This document shows positions 1 to 12,514 of a stretch of 64,000 nt of DNA, piece after piece (position 1 is the first letter of the stretch; each line of letters opens with the position of its first letter). The translations under genes and the position numbers were made by a program. The stretch is from Streblospio benedicti (taxonomy: Eukaryota; Annelida; Polychaeta; Spionida; Spionidae), in NCBI GenBank assembly GCA_019095985.1, contig CM032665.1:30061565-30125564 (forward strand). Direction: 5' to 3'. A model generated the notes under the pieces. That model did no database searches. It was not told where the DNA came from and saw nothing but the letters and a program-made list of their open reading frames with translations.

Positions 1-111
1 GACACGTGATAAAGTGACAGCATCTGTGCATGGTACGGGCAGGACCAGACAAATGGGAGATGCATACATACATTTATAAAAAGACCAGCTCTTTTAAATT
101 AGTGTACACGG
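1..111. other. Short non-coding edge of window
   Basis: I see no gene or repeat in this edge segment; it runs up to the first inverted-repeat element. Confidence 0.4.
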
Positions 112-278
112 TACAGTAATCCCCCCCTTTGGTATGGCCGCAAGTGGTCTCAATAGAGAGGTGGTCTATTTAAGGATGTTTCGTTGGTCGTTTTGATGAA
201 AGTCTAGGCCTGCAAGAAATAGCTTTATTATAGAGGTGGTCTTAATTAAGAGGTGATCCTGATTGGTGTTTTACTGTA
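112..278 (+). mobile_element. ~170 bp TIR element (MITE-like), copy 1
   Basis: The element starts ACAGTAA and ends TTTTACTGTA. Inside are the family hallmarks: a GTGGTCTCAATAGAGAGGTG block near the left, a central stretch with TTTGATGAAAGT and GCAAGAAATAG, and TATAGAGGTGGTCTTAATTA before the right end. It has no coding capacity. See the copy at 22422 for the family description. Confidence 0.75.
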
Positions 279-560
279 TTAAAATAGGCTTTATTAGCAA
301 TGTAGGAGGTGAGAAAACCACTATGAATTAACACACGATTTGTCTAAGTGTCACGTCTATATCAAACAATGTGCATTCATCTATTTTGACGTGTATTGTT
401 ATTATCTGTTATTAAGGCAGACGGAATACATTTTACGAGCCTTCCGCCATGTTGGTGGCCATCTCGAATTCTTTACTTATTGTAGGCGTGACATTGATAC
501 ACTCCAAATGGACCCCTAGTTATAAAACATCAAAGCGTTTTAGGATGGGGGCGTTGCATA
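279..560. other. Non-coding, nothing recognised
   Basis: AT-rich sequence without long open frames, splice-supported exons or repeats that I recognise. Confidence 0.4.
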
Positions 561-760
561 GCCTTGATGAAAATCCATTCACCAACATTATTTTTACTAA
601 ATCACCAGTCACCAATACATTTCATTGTTTTCACCAATTCCCAGAAACTGTAATTGAATAGGATGCATCACGTTTTCATCACATTTCACATACTTAAATT
701 CAGGCAGTTCACAATTCACGCTCAAGATTTAGGGCAAACCACCAATCACATTTTTGCGAC
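561..760 (+). repeat. Dispersed ~200 bp repeat, copy 1
   Basis: This segment (GATGAAAATCCATTCACCAA through CACCAATCACATTTTTG) is clearly related over its whole length to 15421-15720. Both contain the TCACCAGTCAC, GCATCACGTTT and CAGGCAGTTCACAATTCACG blocks in the same order. Open frames in it are not conserved between the copies, so it is a non-coding repeat, probably transposon-derived. The class is unknown. Confidence 0.7.
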
Positions 761-3700
761 ACGACCCCCTCTTTAAGGCGACACCTTTCATGTATGCTAA
801 ACATAGCCACAAAGTAATCTATGCAACAGACGCAGGAGGAAAATACGGATAAAGCTTAAGATATAATAATTTATCTTGTGTGACATGGAAGGGCTCCTCT
901 ATCAGTATCTGAAACATGAAAGTGGGAGTAAAAATAACGAGGCCATCATAACATCTTAGTCACAAATCTTGCGTATGACAGCCGTGGATTTGGGTTGAAT
1001 GAAGAGAAATATTTGACATTGCAGATGTAAGAATAGCTGAGGCACCAAGATATATCATTCAACTGAGCATGAATATTAGCAACCCAGACACTCAATGTAA
1101 GTACCGTAAACAATACCTTATATGGTCATAGGTTTGATAAAGTTTTCCATTTAGATTACACCAAAAAATACAATCATTATGAGAGTCTTTCATGCAAAAA
1201 TGGATACTCTCCAAGATTAAAGATACGTTTAGTAACATAAACTCGACATTAACTTAAAAAAAACGTTAGAATTTGCGATCGATGTACGATATTTACGTAT
1301 TTTGTGATGCGCTGAAAACGAACGCAGTTTTTACGGTATTTACGCCAATCTCCAAGCAAATATCATAACGTCCTCTTTCAGAGGCACATGTCAGATAACA
1401 AGACCTATGAGATCTATAAATTTCATTCAAAAAGATGCGCACATGCGTAAGACAGAAGTTACAGCATTGGGTGTGACAGGCGTGGACGGGTTATTAGACA
1501 AATATTGCATTGCACAGAACATGTAGAGCATTTCTCAAGGACGTCATGCACAGATTGGTAAACACCGTGAGCGGGAAAACCGTAACCCAATTCGAAGGTT
1601 CACTTGGCATAGTCAAAAAATATAGAACATATTTATTCAAATTCAAATGTGCAATAAAGATTTTTTATGTAGGTATGCCTGGGTGATTTTATTAATGCAA
1701 TATGTGTTTTTATTGTTCAGGAACATGCATCCAAACCTATGACCATATAAGGTACAGTTTACATTAATTTGAAAACGAGACTTTACTTAACCAGTGTCCC
1801 GGGGTAGGGAATGGGGTGGGGGTGGGGGGGGGATTTAATGATAAGCTTGAAATACATGAGGATAACCTGGCAATGTTTTATTAAAATTGAGTATACCATA
1901 CACATACCGTGGCTTGTGATCTCACATAACATAGCAATCACCTAATAGGCGCGTTATGAGTATGACCTTTGTGTTAATAGATAGATGCATGTGGATAAAT
2001 GCAACTGTTTAGTGGAAACACGTTAGTATATGTGGACTAATGCCATTGTAACATTACATCATGCAATACTTGTGATAATATTGGATCTCCGAGCTTAGTT
2101 ATCTAAGTGCAAGGCACCCGGAGTTCTATTGTAATACCAGGGCTGACCATTAGATGAAAGGTTATATCTAGCATTGTCATGTCGTTAAAACCAACAACAG
2201 TTCAGTGACATATCTTAAGTGTTTGCCTGAGGAGCTAGTGACAAATATAATAGTGAGAGATATAGCTCTCAAAGATATGTCACATCAAAACAGGCCAATC
2301 CTTCGCCATGCAGCTCTTGATTATTTATGCCTATTTTGTATATAAAATTTAATGATGTATTCTTGATCACTTGGTCTATGTGTACCGAGCGTATTTTATT
2401 GCATAACTATCATCAAGGCTCAACTGATATGTCACCAAAAATCATTGAAGATGCCAAAGTTAACAATTTATGTCTCTTATGCACGCCTGGAGTGGACCAA
2501 ATATATTTTTGATAGAATAATCACCACTTAAGCTGAGTTGTCCTATTGTAGTGGTGATACAGTAATGGCGTATGTGATAACCTCTTTACTTTAACAATTC
2601 ACATAATGGGATGGGTTATAGTTGCTTGTATGACACTGTAGGTTGATAAACTTTTAAAGATCATGATCAGTGGCTAAGAAGTTTATGGTATACATTGTAT
2701 CCTATCCCTTGAGTCACCGACTAGTAGTGGACAGCCTGTATATGTGTATCATATGCCTTAAGTCACCAACTAAAAGTGGAGCCCTAGTATCAGACCTTGT
2801 TTTTTGCTTATCTTCACTATACATGGGCAGATCCATGTGTTAGTTCAACAGGGAGCATGCAGAGATCTCAAACGACCTTGAAATTGAAAGATTTTTTTGT
2901 AGAAAGAGAGAGGTGCACCCCCACCACGTGACTCCCAACCCCACCCTGTGGATCTGCCTATGGTATGTAAACAAGCAGACATGTGTAACTTTTCACTGAC
3001 ATATATAGTTTCATTTACTTCTATGTTACATGAATAATGGTCAAGTGAACTACTTGATGTATTTCATCTGGGATATTTAACTTGACCTGTAGGCCCACAT
3101 GTGATTATAAAACGTTTGATAAACTAATGAACCGAAACTCAAAGCTAGTGACGCCTATCGTATGTATGAAAAAAATCACTTATACTGCATGTTTTCAATC
3201 AAGATATTGTGAAACGAAACCTACACTTTATAATTGATAACCTACTTACCAAATTAGAGGTAATGAGATTTGATACGGTGTAGATGATTGGTATGATTGT
3301 ACATTGATTCTGAAAGCCGGGATGATAGTAAGAACATCGAGATAGTTAATACTCACAGGGTTGAAATTTTGTTAGGGGATGATCATTAGACTTTGGGAGT
3401 ACTGGTGGGGGTGAGGAGATTGCTACCGGGAAGGGGGTGCACTAGCATCTGTTTTGGGTAGCTATGCTCCACGGTGAGCTCAAAATGGGGGTATTTTGTT
3501 GTAAAATGGGGGGTCTTAAATATATCTTTTGCCAGAATAGGGTATCTTAGATATTTTGCCCTGACAAAAGTGTGCGTATCTGCTTTGAGATTTAGATAAA
3601 TTAGCGGGTCTTTGGGGTTTGGCTGCCAGGGAATCTTAGATATTCTGTCATCTTTGTAATCTTAAATTCTAAAAGAAAGAACTCTTTTTTTCCAAAAAGT

Positions 3701-5047
3701 TTATTGCCCCCCAAAAAACACACACACGCGCGCACACGCACACGCACACACAACCCCATGCCACAACAAGACAAACTTGAGAATTGTTTGATGACAGGTG
3801 TCTTTACAAGCACCTATCGATAAGAGCTGCTACTGTTATAATCAATATTTTCCTTACAGTCTTCTAAATTAGTATTGAGGTTGACCATAAAAATAGTGAA
3901 AAATAGTGAAAATTATATGATCTTGTTCAATAGCAATTCACAAATGCATGACTTCATAATAGCTGTTTGGGTTGTCTGTTTCAGGTAGCATTTTTCCAAA
4001 AAAAAACCATCAAACTGCAGGTTTTATTGTTTTGCTTTAAATGACATCAGAACAGGCTTTTGGATGGTAAAAATATGATCCGGGATACATTTATTCCCAG
4101 AGCAGAATGTTGCATTGCATATGCAATGTATAACAAGACAAAGGAAGCATTGTTAAAGAGGAAACAAATGCACTTTCGATATAACATTTCTCCCGAATGG
4201 GTGTTCAACATGATATCGGCTTTATGCAATAGCATTGGAAGCATCAGCGGTGCATAACGACCATGCACCAGGAATCAGTCCAACAGCGAAGGCATTAATT
4301 ATGTCAGAGTGGCCAGCGAGATTTTGACTCGACATGCATGTTTATCACTCTGAGTATCGGATGTCAAATTGACATATCTTCACCTTTGATACTCATAGTG
4401 ATGTTTGTATGCTGCTATTCATCTAGTCCCCTGAGTTACGCCGACCAGTCCTCAAAGGACGAACCAGTTACGTCTGCAGATTAAGTGTATATATGCAGTA
4501 CATGTATAATAACCGAGAATATGTACCCATCTTAAACCTATACATATATCATATGTCCTCTGGACTTTAAGGGGCAAGTTGCTGTCTGCACGGTTAGAAC
4601 CAGATATAATACCATCTAGCAGCACAGGGAAGCCAATAAAAGCAACAGATAACGGTTCCCGGTGTAACTCAGATCCTTTTTACTGTGAACGTGACAGCCG
4701 CAGAAGTAACTATATGTACCCATCAGGCAATGGACTGTTCAAATCAGCCAGCCCTATCTAAAATCAATCGGCACAGGGTCGTCGGGTACTTTTCTTGTTT
4801 GTTTTTAAAGGCCAGTGTCCAAGACTAATTGTTATTAAGTCTGCTGTTATCATTTTCATTATTTAAACAGATAAATTTACGCCAACAGAGATCTGATGCC
4901 CGTCCAAAATCAAAGCATCAATTAACATTATCTTTAAATAACATAGAATGATAGAATTGAAGTGACAGTTCAATAGCAAGAAACCACAAATATAACCGCT
5001 ATTCATCGCGCCGTTGTCAAAATGAAAACAAAATGCATTAACAAATG
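761..5047. other. Gene-poor intergenic stretch
   Basis: No exon with supporting homology or paired splice sites was seen. Minor features are a G-rich run at about 1800-1833, scraps of G-rich dispersed repeat near 2820-2960 and 3380-3560 (the latter with ATGGGGG..TAAAATGGGGGGTC), and an alternating CA/CG tract at 3718-3755. Short open frames such as 4060-4257 overlap one another on both strands and show no domain. Confidence 0.45.
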
Positions 5048-5076
5048 CTCAAAATATTATTATTTAATATTTTGAG
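5048..5076. repeat. Perfect AT-rich hairpin
   Basis: CTCAAAATATT (5048-5058) is the exact reverse complement of AATATTTTGAG (5066-5076), leaving a 7-base loop. It could extrude as a hairpin or be the remnant of a foldback element. No run of T follows the stem and no gene is next to it, so a terminator role is not supported. Confidence 0.6.
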
Positions 5077-5272
5077 TGATCACACGTGAATCACCATTAA
5101 CAGTGACATAACATTGCAAATAAACGGTGCATTGACATGTGCAAACATTACGTGGAAAATCCTCATCTCGACTCTGTAGAGATCATAGTAAAATGCCGAT
5201 CTTCGAGATAACTAAATGACACGTCCTCAGAATCCTGTTAAACGGGAAAGAAAATAACGCCAATACTGGTTA

Positions 5273-5765
5273 AAAAGTGATCAGAGAGCACAGTGTCGCT
5301 AGAGCAATGTTGACTCATGGGTAATAAAGATGTTTACGAAGCTATTATGGAAGTCTTGATTAAAAGTACACGTTTACAATGTACGTTATCAGCCACAAAT
5401 GATCTCTTCGCCACTGTCTAATCATATTGGCACCATCATGCTTGCTACATAGCAGCAAACAGCAAACCGCATCAAGTAGACATTTGCTGCTGCATTGAAT
5501 AATCAATTTTGCATGCAGGCTAAAGTGCTTTGAATACCAGTAAAATGGCATAAATGGCTTTGTAGAAAACATATTTTAATGGGCAAAGTGCCCACAATTG
5601 AATCACTTCAGTGTCACCTTACACCCCATAATTGTGCAGAGTTTGAACGAAACTGGTTCATTGGTAAACGCTCTAGCTTGTCTGGAGACCAACATTAATG
5701 CACACTTACTTACAAACAACCAAAAAAACAAGACTTTCACTTTAGCTGCTGAAGCGACGCAATAA
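5273..5765 (+). repeat. Dispersed ~500 bp repeat, copy 1
   Basis: This segment shares a series of blocks with 50640-51440: GCACAGTGTCGCTAGAGCAATG, a TACGTTATCAGCCACAAA block, AATAATCAATTTTGC, ATCACTTCAGTGTC, GTTTGAACGAAACTGGTTCA, CTCTAGCTTGTCTGGAGAC and the final GCTGAAGCGACGCAA. In the other copy the space between the last two blocks is filled by tetranucleotide repeats. A conserved body followed by a variable simple repeat suggests a non-autonomous mobile element; its class is unknown. Confidence 0.65.
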
Positions 5766-5779
5766 CAGAAGAATTCGAG

Positions 5780-6094
5780 ATGAGAAACACCAAGCTAAAA
5801 AGCTCTCTACTGCACTATGGATGCCAAGTGCTATTAAGAAAGCAATACATCGCTATTACAATAGGACGCCACACACCATGTTCTTTGGCCATAACACCAG
5901 CCTGCGATGTTTCCATTACTCATGCGCATTCAACACGCCACCTTACCAGAGCCAAACAACAGATATATCAGGCTCACATGTTCGTCTGCCTGGCTGATTA
6001 CCCCCAAGTGGGGGTAATGGCGACCTCTTTCTTCCGGCAGTCAACAAGGGCTCCAGTCACGACAACATCGGGTCTCCCTGTTGCAGACTTTTAA
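5780..6094 (+). other. 104-codon open frame, coding status unknown
   Basis: An ATG-initiated open frame of 104 codons. The translation has no signal peptide, membrane segment or domain I recognise, and no splice sites or promoter support it. Its length is within what chance allows in a 64 kb eukaryotic window, so I list it only as unassigned. Confidence 0.12.
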
Positions 6095-6101
6095 AGGGAG
6101 A

Positions 6102-6282
6102 GTACGGTAGGACCTCTTAATAACGACCACCATTGGACTCAGCGCAGGTGGTGTCAATACGGAGGTGGTATATTTGTGGAGGTTCGTATTGAGGTATTTG
6201 TGAAGGGGTGTGGCAGCGGGAAGTGCTATTTGTCTAGGGATGGTCTCAATCGAAACGTGGTCTTAATTGGAGGTTCTACTGT
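6102..6282 (+). mobile_element. TIR element (MITE-like), copy 2
   Basis: The left end reads GGTAGGACCTCTTAATAACG and the right end GGAGGTTCTACTGT, with GGTCTCAATCGAAACGTGG and TCTTAATTGGAGG inside. It is the same family and orientation as copy 1, moderately diverged. Confidence 0.75.
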
Positions 6283-7625
6283 GAGATGACACAGGAGAGC
6301 AATAGAATGGATGTGGTGTGTGTATGTTGCCCATTGTACCTTCTGACTTCATTCGTTTTTTCCCAAGTGTAATGTCAACGTGCCCCAAATCACACATTGT
6401 TATTTTTTAGCACAGGTGGGCTTACACATGGATTCATGGTGTAGTCAATCACACTGCCTTTACACGTCCATGCTAATAGCTTCTATATATTGCGTATATA
6501 GCCGTGAGATATGACGATGAGAACTACATCTTTGACTTACGAACTTGTATTAACAACAGTCTAAAAAATGCGGCTCCACTTTCCAGGCTTCAAGAAACAC
6601 ATTTTCCTCGTATATATAATAATATAATCCAATTAAGGATAAACAAACATGATAGAACAATAAAGCAAATATACATATACATGTTGTAAGTTACATATAG
6701 CAATATACTCTAATATATCAAATAATACAAAAGAACGTTGTCATTATTTGGATAGGGTCTACGCGAATCCACTATCAATGCACTTACAACTAAATAGGTT
6801 CTAAATATCCTGTAATGACTGAAAAAGAAGGTCATAGTTCCTGTTGGGCGTAGTGTAAGCAAACATGTACTGGCTACTGGCAACATACCTCATTAAGCAT
6901 ATGTCCGTGTTCATTTGAAGTGGGTCAGTGAAGCTAGGAACAAGGTGAGTGAATGGGTAACGTGAGTGTGGCATCAAAGCAACATAAAAGGGGATTATTG
7001 AGCTAATATACGAGCAACGTGGCTGATATGTGTATGGAAGTGCTATAGGCAGGACAATAGCAATAGGGTACATTACGGTGTAGCGTAAAGGGACCAGTCA
7101 TTCACTTGGAAATTTGTATATTTAATAGCTTCAACGGCAGAAACAGCTAAATGAAAATGAACATTATTCGTGGTTGATGAAGTGTGATAAGATTTTGAAG
7201 CAACATAAAAAAACATTTGTCAAACTCCAAGACATCAGTTTTGGACTCGTTTTAGACTCACTTGTGCTGTTGCGAAACAAAATTCTCTCGGTTTGACCAT
7301 AGTTGTTCAACCAAAACAACATTATGTTGTTGAGGTGTCAGTCATCCACTCTATACGGTATGCGCAGTGAATGATTCTGAAGATCGTCTTCAAAAACACT
7401 AGAAGACTGAAACTGTACATAATAAAGTAAGTTTTTGATTTGTGACAGAAACACTTTGTGAATACTATCAAACCAACACGATGAACTCATCTCAGAAGAA
7501 ATCCCCTATTGTAGGTTTGAACTGCAGGCACATGTACCCAAAGTCTTCCTGACTAACAAGACCTGACCGTCCACAAACAAGACGTCTCTCGATGTAGGCG
7601 ATATCAGCGTCAATGGCGCCTGAGT
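6283..7625. other. Non-coding, nothing recognised
   Basis: AT-rich sequence with no supported exon. The minus-strand open frame at 6801-7073 has no recognisable domain. Confidence 0.4.
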
Positions 7626-7626
7626 G

Positions 7627-7646
7627 ACTTCCGGGTTGCGTGCGCA
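7627..7646. promoter_or_regulatory. Adjacent ETS-like and NRF1-like sites
   Basis: ACTTCCGG (7627-7634) is a core ETS-family site. It is followed directly by TGCGTGCGCA (7637-7646), which fits the alternating-GC NRF1 type of site with one mismatch. This pair is typical of CpG-type metazoan promoters. No exon was identified within reach on either strand, so a promoter role is inference from motifs alone. Confidence 0.25.
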
Positions 7647-8198
7647 GCTGGAAGTGATCAGTGTCAGAATTTGTTAGTTCCCATTGGCCTGTTTAAAAAG
7701 ACTATTCCAGTCTGTTTAGGTGAATGTATTGTTTATTTAAAATGTTTTACACTAGGCAAAGTGTATAAATATGCAGGTAAGCAGATATTTTAAACATGTC
7801 AAACGTTAGTATATCCTGTTGTCGAGACCACAAAGCAATAGAAACGTGCCCAGAAAGGAACATGTGCGTTTCTGGTCATGTGTGAATGCACCTACATGTA
7901 CTAAAAATAATAGAGATGTTAACAAATACATGACAAAATTCTTATGTCTGTGTTGTTACTGTCTTTCTCCCTCGGGCATACTGGGAACATACTTATAGGG
8001 AGGCGATGGAACGCTCTGCGTGCACATAGGTCAAGTTCCTGACATTCCAGTTTTTCTTGTGCTGCAAGCGCTAAAACATTTCGTAACAGAATTCCATTTG
8101 TTACTTTTTTAAAATGTGGCATTAAAAATGTACACAGCATGTCGCAAAACTCTAGGTTATTTCCTATACGTTTTCGTTTACTATTTTGCTGTGTGTGT
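7647..8198. other. Non-coding, nothing recognised
   Basis: No supported exon or repeat was seen; ordinary mixed sequence leading to the G-run and GT microsatellite. Confidence 0.35.
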
Positions 8199-8331
<133 letters not shown>

Positions 8332-8742
8332 CCATTTTTTGTGGCACGTGACAAAATGTAGATTATTATCCCTTTGCAGGTATAATGAGCAATAACGTTT
8401 CTTTAAAGACTATTCCCACCATATTTTTACATTCATGGTTGTGCTTCTTAATAATGGGAAATGTTTCAAATGGATGAAAAAATAGTTACACTGCAAAAGT
8501 GGATATAGATCATTTCAACCTAGACTAATAATAGGCCACCCGTCGTTTTACCCAAGAGTTTTCTCCAAATGTTGTGTCCAGCTACTTAAACTACCCTGAT
8601 ATTCGTAATAGCTTAAAAATATCTGTGGCATCGTGGCAATTAAACAAGGTGGGAAGTAGATATCATACATAAAAGTGCATATGGGTGATTTCAGGATAGT
8701 TTCTAATTGTGTCTGCAAAACCTTTTACCCAGACGCCCCGAC
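8332..8742. other. Non-coding, nothing recognised
   Basis: No exon, repeat or structured element is evident. Confidence 0.35.
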
Positions 8743-8743
8743 A

Positions 8744-8767
8744 GGTCACGTGGCGTAGGTCACGTGC
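8744..8767. promoter_or_regulatory. Two GGTCACGTG E-boxes 14 bp apart
   Basis: CACGTG palindromes lie at 8747-8752 and 8761-8766, each preceded by GGT. GTCACGTG is the preferred site of bHLH-ZIP factors of the USF/MITF/TFE family. A CCGGGCGGAAAT block with an ETS-like GGAA follows within 20 bp. I could not tie the cluster to a transcript, so it is a candidate enhancer or promoter only. Confidence 0.35.
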
Positions 8768-10445
8768 ATCACGCATTTCCGGGCGGAAATCCTCGAGAAT
8801 GTCGGCTGGAAAGCTTTTACAGAAACCAAAATTACGCGTATTTAAAGGTCTCCATACTTATTGGGAAGAAACGTCTGGGCTTTAATTTGCTTGACTATCA
8901 TGTGTGCATTCCAATTTCAGCAGCAATGATGTCCTGGATATGCAAAGATCAGAAGGAAATCTGAAATCAGCATAATTTTATGTTTTGTTGTGATACGGGT
9001 TTCCAAGTTATGGATTGTGATTATAAACCCTAGTATATGAGTATGTACTGGACAGTCTTTTAAATATTCATGCACTTGTTCTTACATTTCAGTCAATTAG
9101 TAGGCCGATAGATTTACGACATTGTCCGTTAATTTCATCGTCAGCCATAACATAAGCAATATCTATAAAATGATGGTTAAGTAGATAGTAGAAATTGTGC
9201 AAGCTAAGACATTCTAACACAATTACACTTGGTGTAAGAGACATTTAATGTAATACACATGATTGATCTTATGGAAGTCGCATGCAATTTGTTAAACGAT
9301 TTTAAATATAACGCCGTTGTGACCTTTGCCGGTTGCATTTCTTGCCGTTGCCCATAGTAAGTAGTATGTTTACAGAGATCAAAAGAAATATTAGGTGCGT
9401 TCATATGAAACAATTATGAATCTCTCAACCAAATGTACACAGTTCTCATTTATAATCTAACATAAACAAATCCATGGGCTGAGGGGTGTGGGAGGGGGCG
9501 GCAGATACAAACAAAATGACAATTGTTTATGGATTTTTGGCATGTCTGCTGTCGCGCTTAAAAATGTAATGCCCCCTTTCCAAAGACCTGTATCTGCCAG
9601 AGTTCTGAAATGGTCACATGAATGTCACTATTGCGTGCACATCCATAGAAATCGCACTTCTTCGCCTAATCTTCAACTTTGACATTTTGCATCCTATAGA
9701 AATGTAAGATTAGACATGATTGGGGGCTCAGATGAGAGAAATGATTGTAATGCATCGTGGTATTATGAAAGTGGCAACGTATACATGTGTATTTATGTGA
9801 CACATATGTTTTTATTTGGCTCTTCTGTGTGTGTTGTGTTGTCTACTTTCTTTGAGAATGCCGCGAACCAGTTTAAATGAAAAGAAAGAGGTCATTGAGG
9901 GGGTACAAGCCATTATAAATCAAAAGAAAGCGTGTTGGTGTGGTATCTTGTTCAGAGGAAGGGCGCAAGTTATTGGCACCCCCAAAAAACTGTTATTACA
10001 TTCACTAAACAAATATCTCTCTACTCTCTCGAGGAGTTTTGTCGACTATTTCTCATTATAACGTATAACCTATGTGTTACCTTGGAGATGGAGGTATGTT
10101 GTAACAGTTTTTAGGCTGCCTATAACTTGAGCACTCCCTTTAAGTGTAAATGGGTGGTATCTGTATCACTATACGCGGACATTTTCAAATCTCTGAGGAG
10201 AACAGAGCACACTTATAACCGTGCTTATCACCCACATTACCGTTCACTCGCCTCTACCTATTTAACGTGTCAGTTTCACGACACCAAGTTCACCTGTTGA
10301 TGGATGAGTTTGGTCAACACCCACCACCAAGCCAGACCAAGAATCAAATTTTCATATAATGACTAATCCGACCTCTCGCCTGTAGTGGATTGACACCCCT
10401 CAATGTGCATGAAAATTAATGTGAATGACACAATAGAATCCCATA
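8768..10445. other. Non-coding, nothing firmly recognised
   Basis: Several open frames of 60-85 codons (8707-8964, 9816-10061) have no conserved domain or splice support. Nothing else was recognised. Confidence 0.35.
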
Positions 10446-10644
10446 CGATAGAACCTTTGTTGAGCCAGAGGGATAGACTGATCTCAATGGTGTGAAGGTC
10501 TCTTTACAGGTACGTATATAATAGGTTAACACTCATCTCTATATGAATGCTAGTGGGGCCATGAGAAGAGATGTTGTTATAACTGTGGTATTTGTATAGA
10601 ATTCGCTATTATAATGGCGGTCTTAATTTGAGTTTCTACCTTAC
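10446..10644 (+). mobile_element. Degenerate TIR element (MITE-like), copy 3
   Basis: The left end reads GATAGAACCTTTGTTGAGCC and the right end GGCGGTCTTAATTTGAGTTT followed by CTACC. The middle is heavily diverged but keeps GATCTCAATGG. It is an older member of the family. Confidence 0.5.
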
Positions 10645-11527
10645 GACTATAAAGATTCAGTTTATATGTTGGTGTTTCACTGTTACAATAAAGTTGTGTC
10701 ATCATATGGGAGAAAAGCAGCTGGGAGAGAAAGCATTGTCGTGTCATGGCCTCAAATTTCGCTAAAGACCATGCAAAGTGAGGTCAGAATAGAATAAAGC
10801 CCTTCGTAGTTATTACAAATGTGTCTCAAATACACACAGAATGCATTTTAACAGAACACAAGTTACATTCTACCAAATAAAATCCTAGAATAAGCACCTG
10901 CTTTCATGACTTCCTTGTTTCTTGGAAAGTCGAGCTCTAAGCTCCATTAACTCCAATGTACTCACACAATAGGTGTTTTAAGCGTAACACGATAGATGGC
11001 GTGGTTGAAATCAGGAGCTGCCACGTGTACGTTGTGTTTATTTTTCAATTACCCACGTAACAGCAGTAGATGGTTTCTTGTAGCGATCAAATTCTAGAGG
11101 TTTATTTCACGTGTTACTTCTGTGTACTCAGACAATAGGCGTTTGAAGACTAACACGATATATGGCGTGTTTGAAATCAGCAAATGCCACGTGTTCTGTA
11201 GTTTATTTTTTAACTATCCACAACCATGCACTTATATGTGGCAATGCTTTCTTGGCATTGCTATCGAATGTTATATGTACACATGCACACCTCACGGGCT
11301 TCATTTTGAAGCCTTATAATGGGATTATATTAATATGTGCACACCTAGTCTTCCGCCATCTAGTGCATCTTTCCATCGTGACCATGCTTGCGCTTAATCT
11401 CAGTATGTTCCTCCAGGGACTTGAGAAAACAAATCAAAACAAGCATGTGTAAATCGAAATAGTCGTGAATGACATACAGCGTGTACTCAGAAACAAAAAA
11501 ACAAAACAAACAAAACACATTTACATG
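10645..11527. other. Non-coding with a locally duplicated segment
   Basis: The blocks TAACACGATAGATGGCGTG (from about 10986) and TAACACGATATATGGCGTG (about 11151) both sit after ACAATAGGTGTTT or ACAATAGGCGTTT and before TGAAATCAG..GCCACGTGT. This marks an imperfect tandem duplication of about 165 bp (10955-11215). No gene was seen. Confidence 0.5.
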
Positions 11528-11705
11528 CTGCCTTCTGAACCTCTAAACAAAGGTCATGACCTGGTATGGCCACAGGTGGTCCTAATAGAGAGGTTATCAA
11601 TACAAGGAATTACATGATTGTGTCTATTTGACCACTTGTGACCACGATTTACAGATGAGAGGTGACGTATGTATTAAGAAATACGTCAATTGAAGGTTCT
11701 ACTCG
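11528..11705 (+). mobile_element. TIR element (MITE-like), copy 4
   Basis: The left part has CTTCTGAACCTCT and GGTGGTCCTAATAGAGAGG; the right end reads TTGAAGGTTCTACTCG. The internal part is shortened or diverged relative to intact copies. Confidence 0.6.
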
Positions 11706-11790
11706 TCTTTGGTGTTTACTAGTTTGCATTTTAACCAACACAGTGTGATGAGTTCCCTGCCTGCTGTCAGCATGCAGAAGCCCGTGCTCG

Positions 11791-11821
11791 CACCTGCTGC
11801 ACGCACCTGCCGGCGCACCTG
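11791..11821. promoter_or_regulatory. Three CACCTG E-boxes in a 12-13 bp array
   Basis: CACCTG starts at 11791, 11804 and 11816, each followed by C or T and each preceded by G or GC, in a GC-rich patch. CACCTG is the ZEB/Snail and class I bHLH site. The near-regular spacing may reflect a small tandem duplication. Function is unknown. Confidence 0.3.
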
Positions 11822-12289
11822 CTAACAGCGTCACCTCGCGGCAATGACGTGTGAACTTCCCGCGTTACTCCCTCGGTAAACAACATTTTTACGTCTGCTT
11901 TTTGCCATTGCCTTAGTGTAGTTTGAGCTGAAGTACAATCATTTGCGATTTATTTGTTTCCGAACATAGTACAGCAATGCTTACATATTGATTTAGGGCC
12001 ACACTCTATATGTACAACACCTGTATCCCATTCATGTATTTAAAAACTATCTCCTTGACCCAACTTTGTGGTTTACTAAACTTTTTCCATGAGCATGGCA
12101 TAAAACTGTCCTAATCACTTCCTGACTGATCAATGAAACCAGGGGAAAAAGTACATGGTGAACGTTGGAACTCTTCTTTACTACGTTGTCATCAAAGTTA
12201 ATAGCGGAAAGGAGGAAGACGATATGGCCAAATCAGGAACTTGAGGAACTCAAACTCAAACTCTACCGTGTATGTCAATCAATGTGGAA
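11822..12289. other. Non-coding, nothing recognised
   Basis: No exon or repeat recognised. Confidence 0.35.
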
Positions 12290-12421
12290 TCCAGTAGATC
12301 CTCTTGTATTTGTTATGAGGTTCACGGTGGTCACTTTATGAAAGTTTACGGCCGTGAAAATGTTCTTATGGTAGAGGTTGTCTCTTTAAAAAGATGGTCT
12401 TGATAATCAGAGGTTTCAATG
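12290..12421 (+). mobile_element. Degenerate TIR element (MITE-like), copy 5
   Basis: CAGTAGATCCTCTTGT at the left, TTTATGAAAGTTTACGG in the centre and AGATGGTCTTGATAATCAGA then GGTTTCAATGG at the right match the family order. It is shorter than the usual ~170 bp. Confidence 0.55.
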
Positions 12422-12514
12422 GCACAGCAAAAAGCATAGTTCTTTCTTGAGCACAGGAAAAAGCAAACCATTTTTGCAATAAACTATGTGGTGTATTCTG
12501 CACGTGGTTCTCGT

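Noticed and set aside
5048-5076. Hairpin as a transcription terminator
   Set aside because: It is eukaryotic intergenic DNA with no adjacent gene and no T-run.
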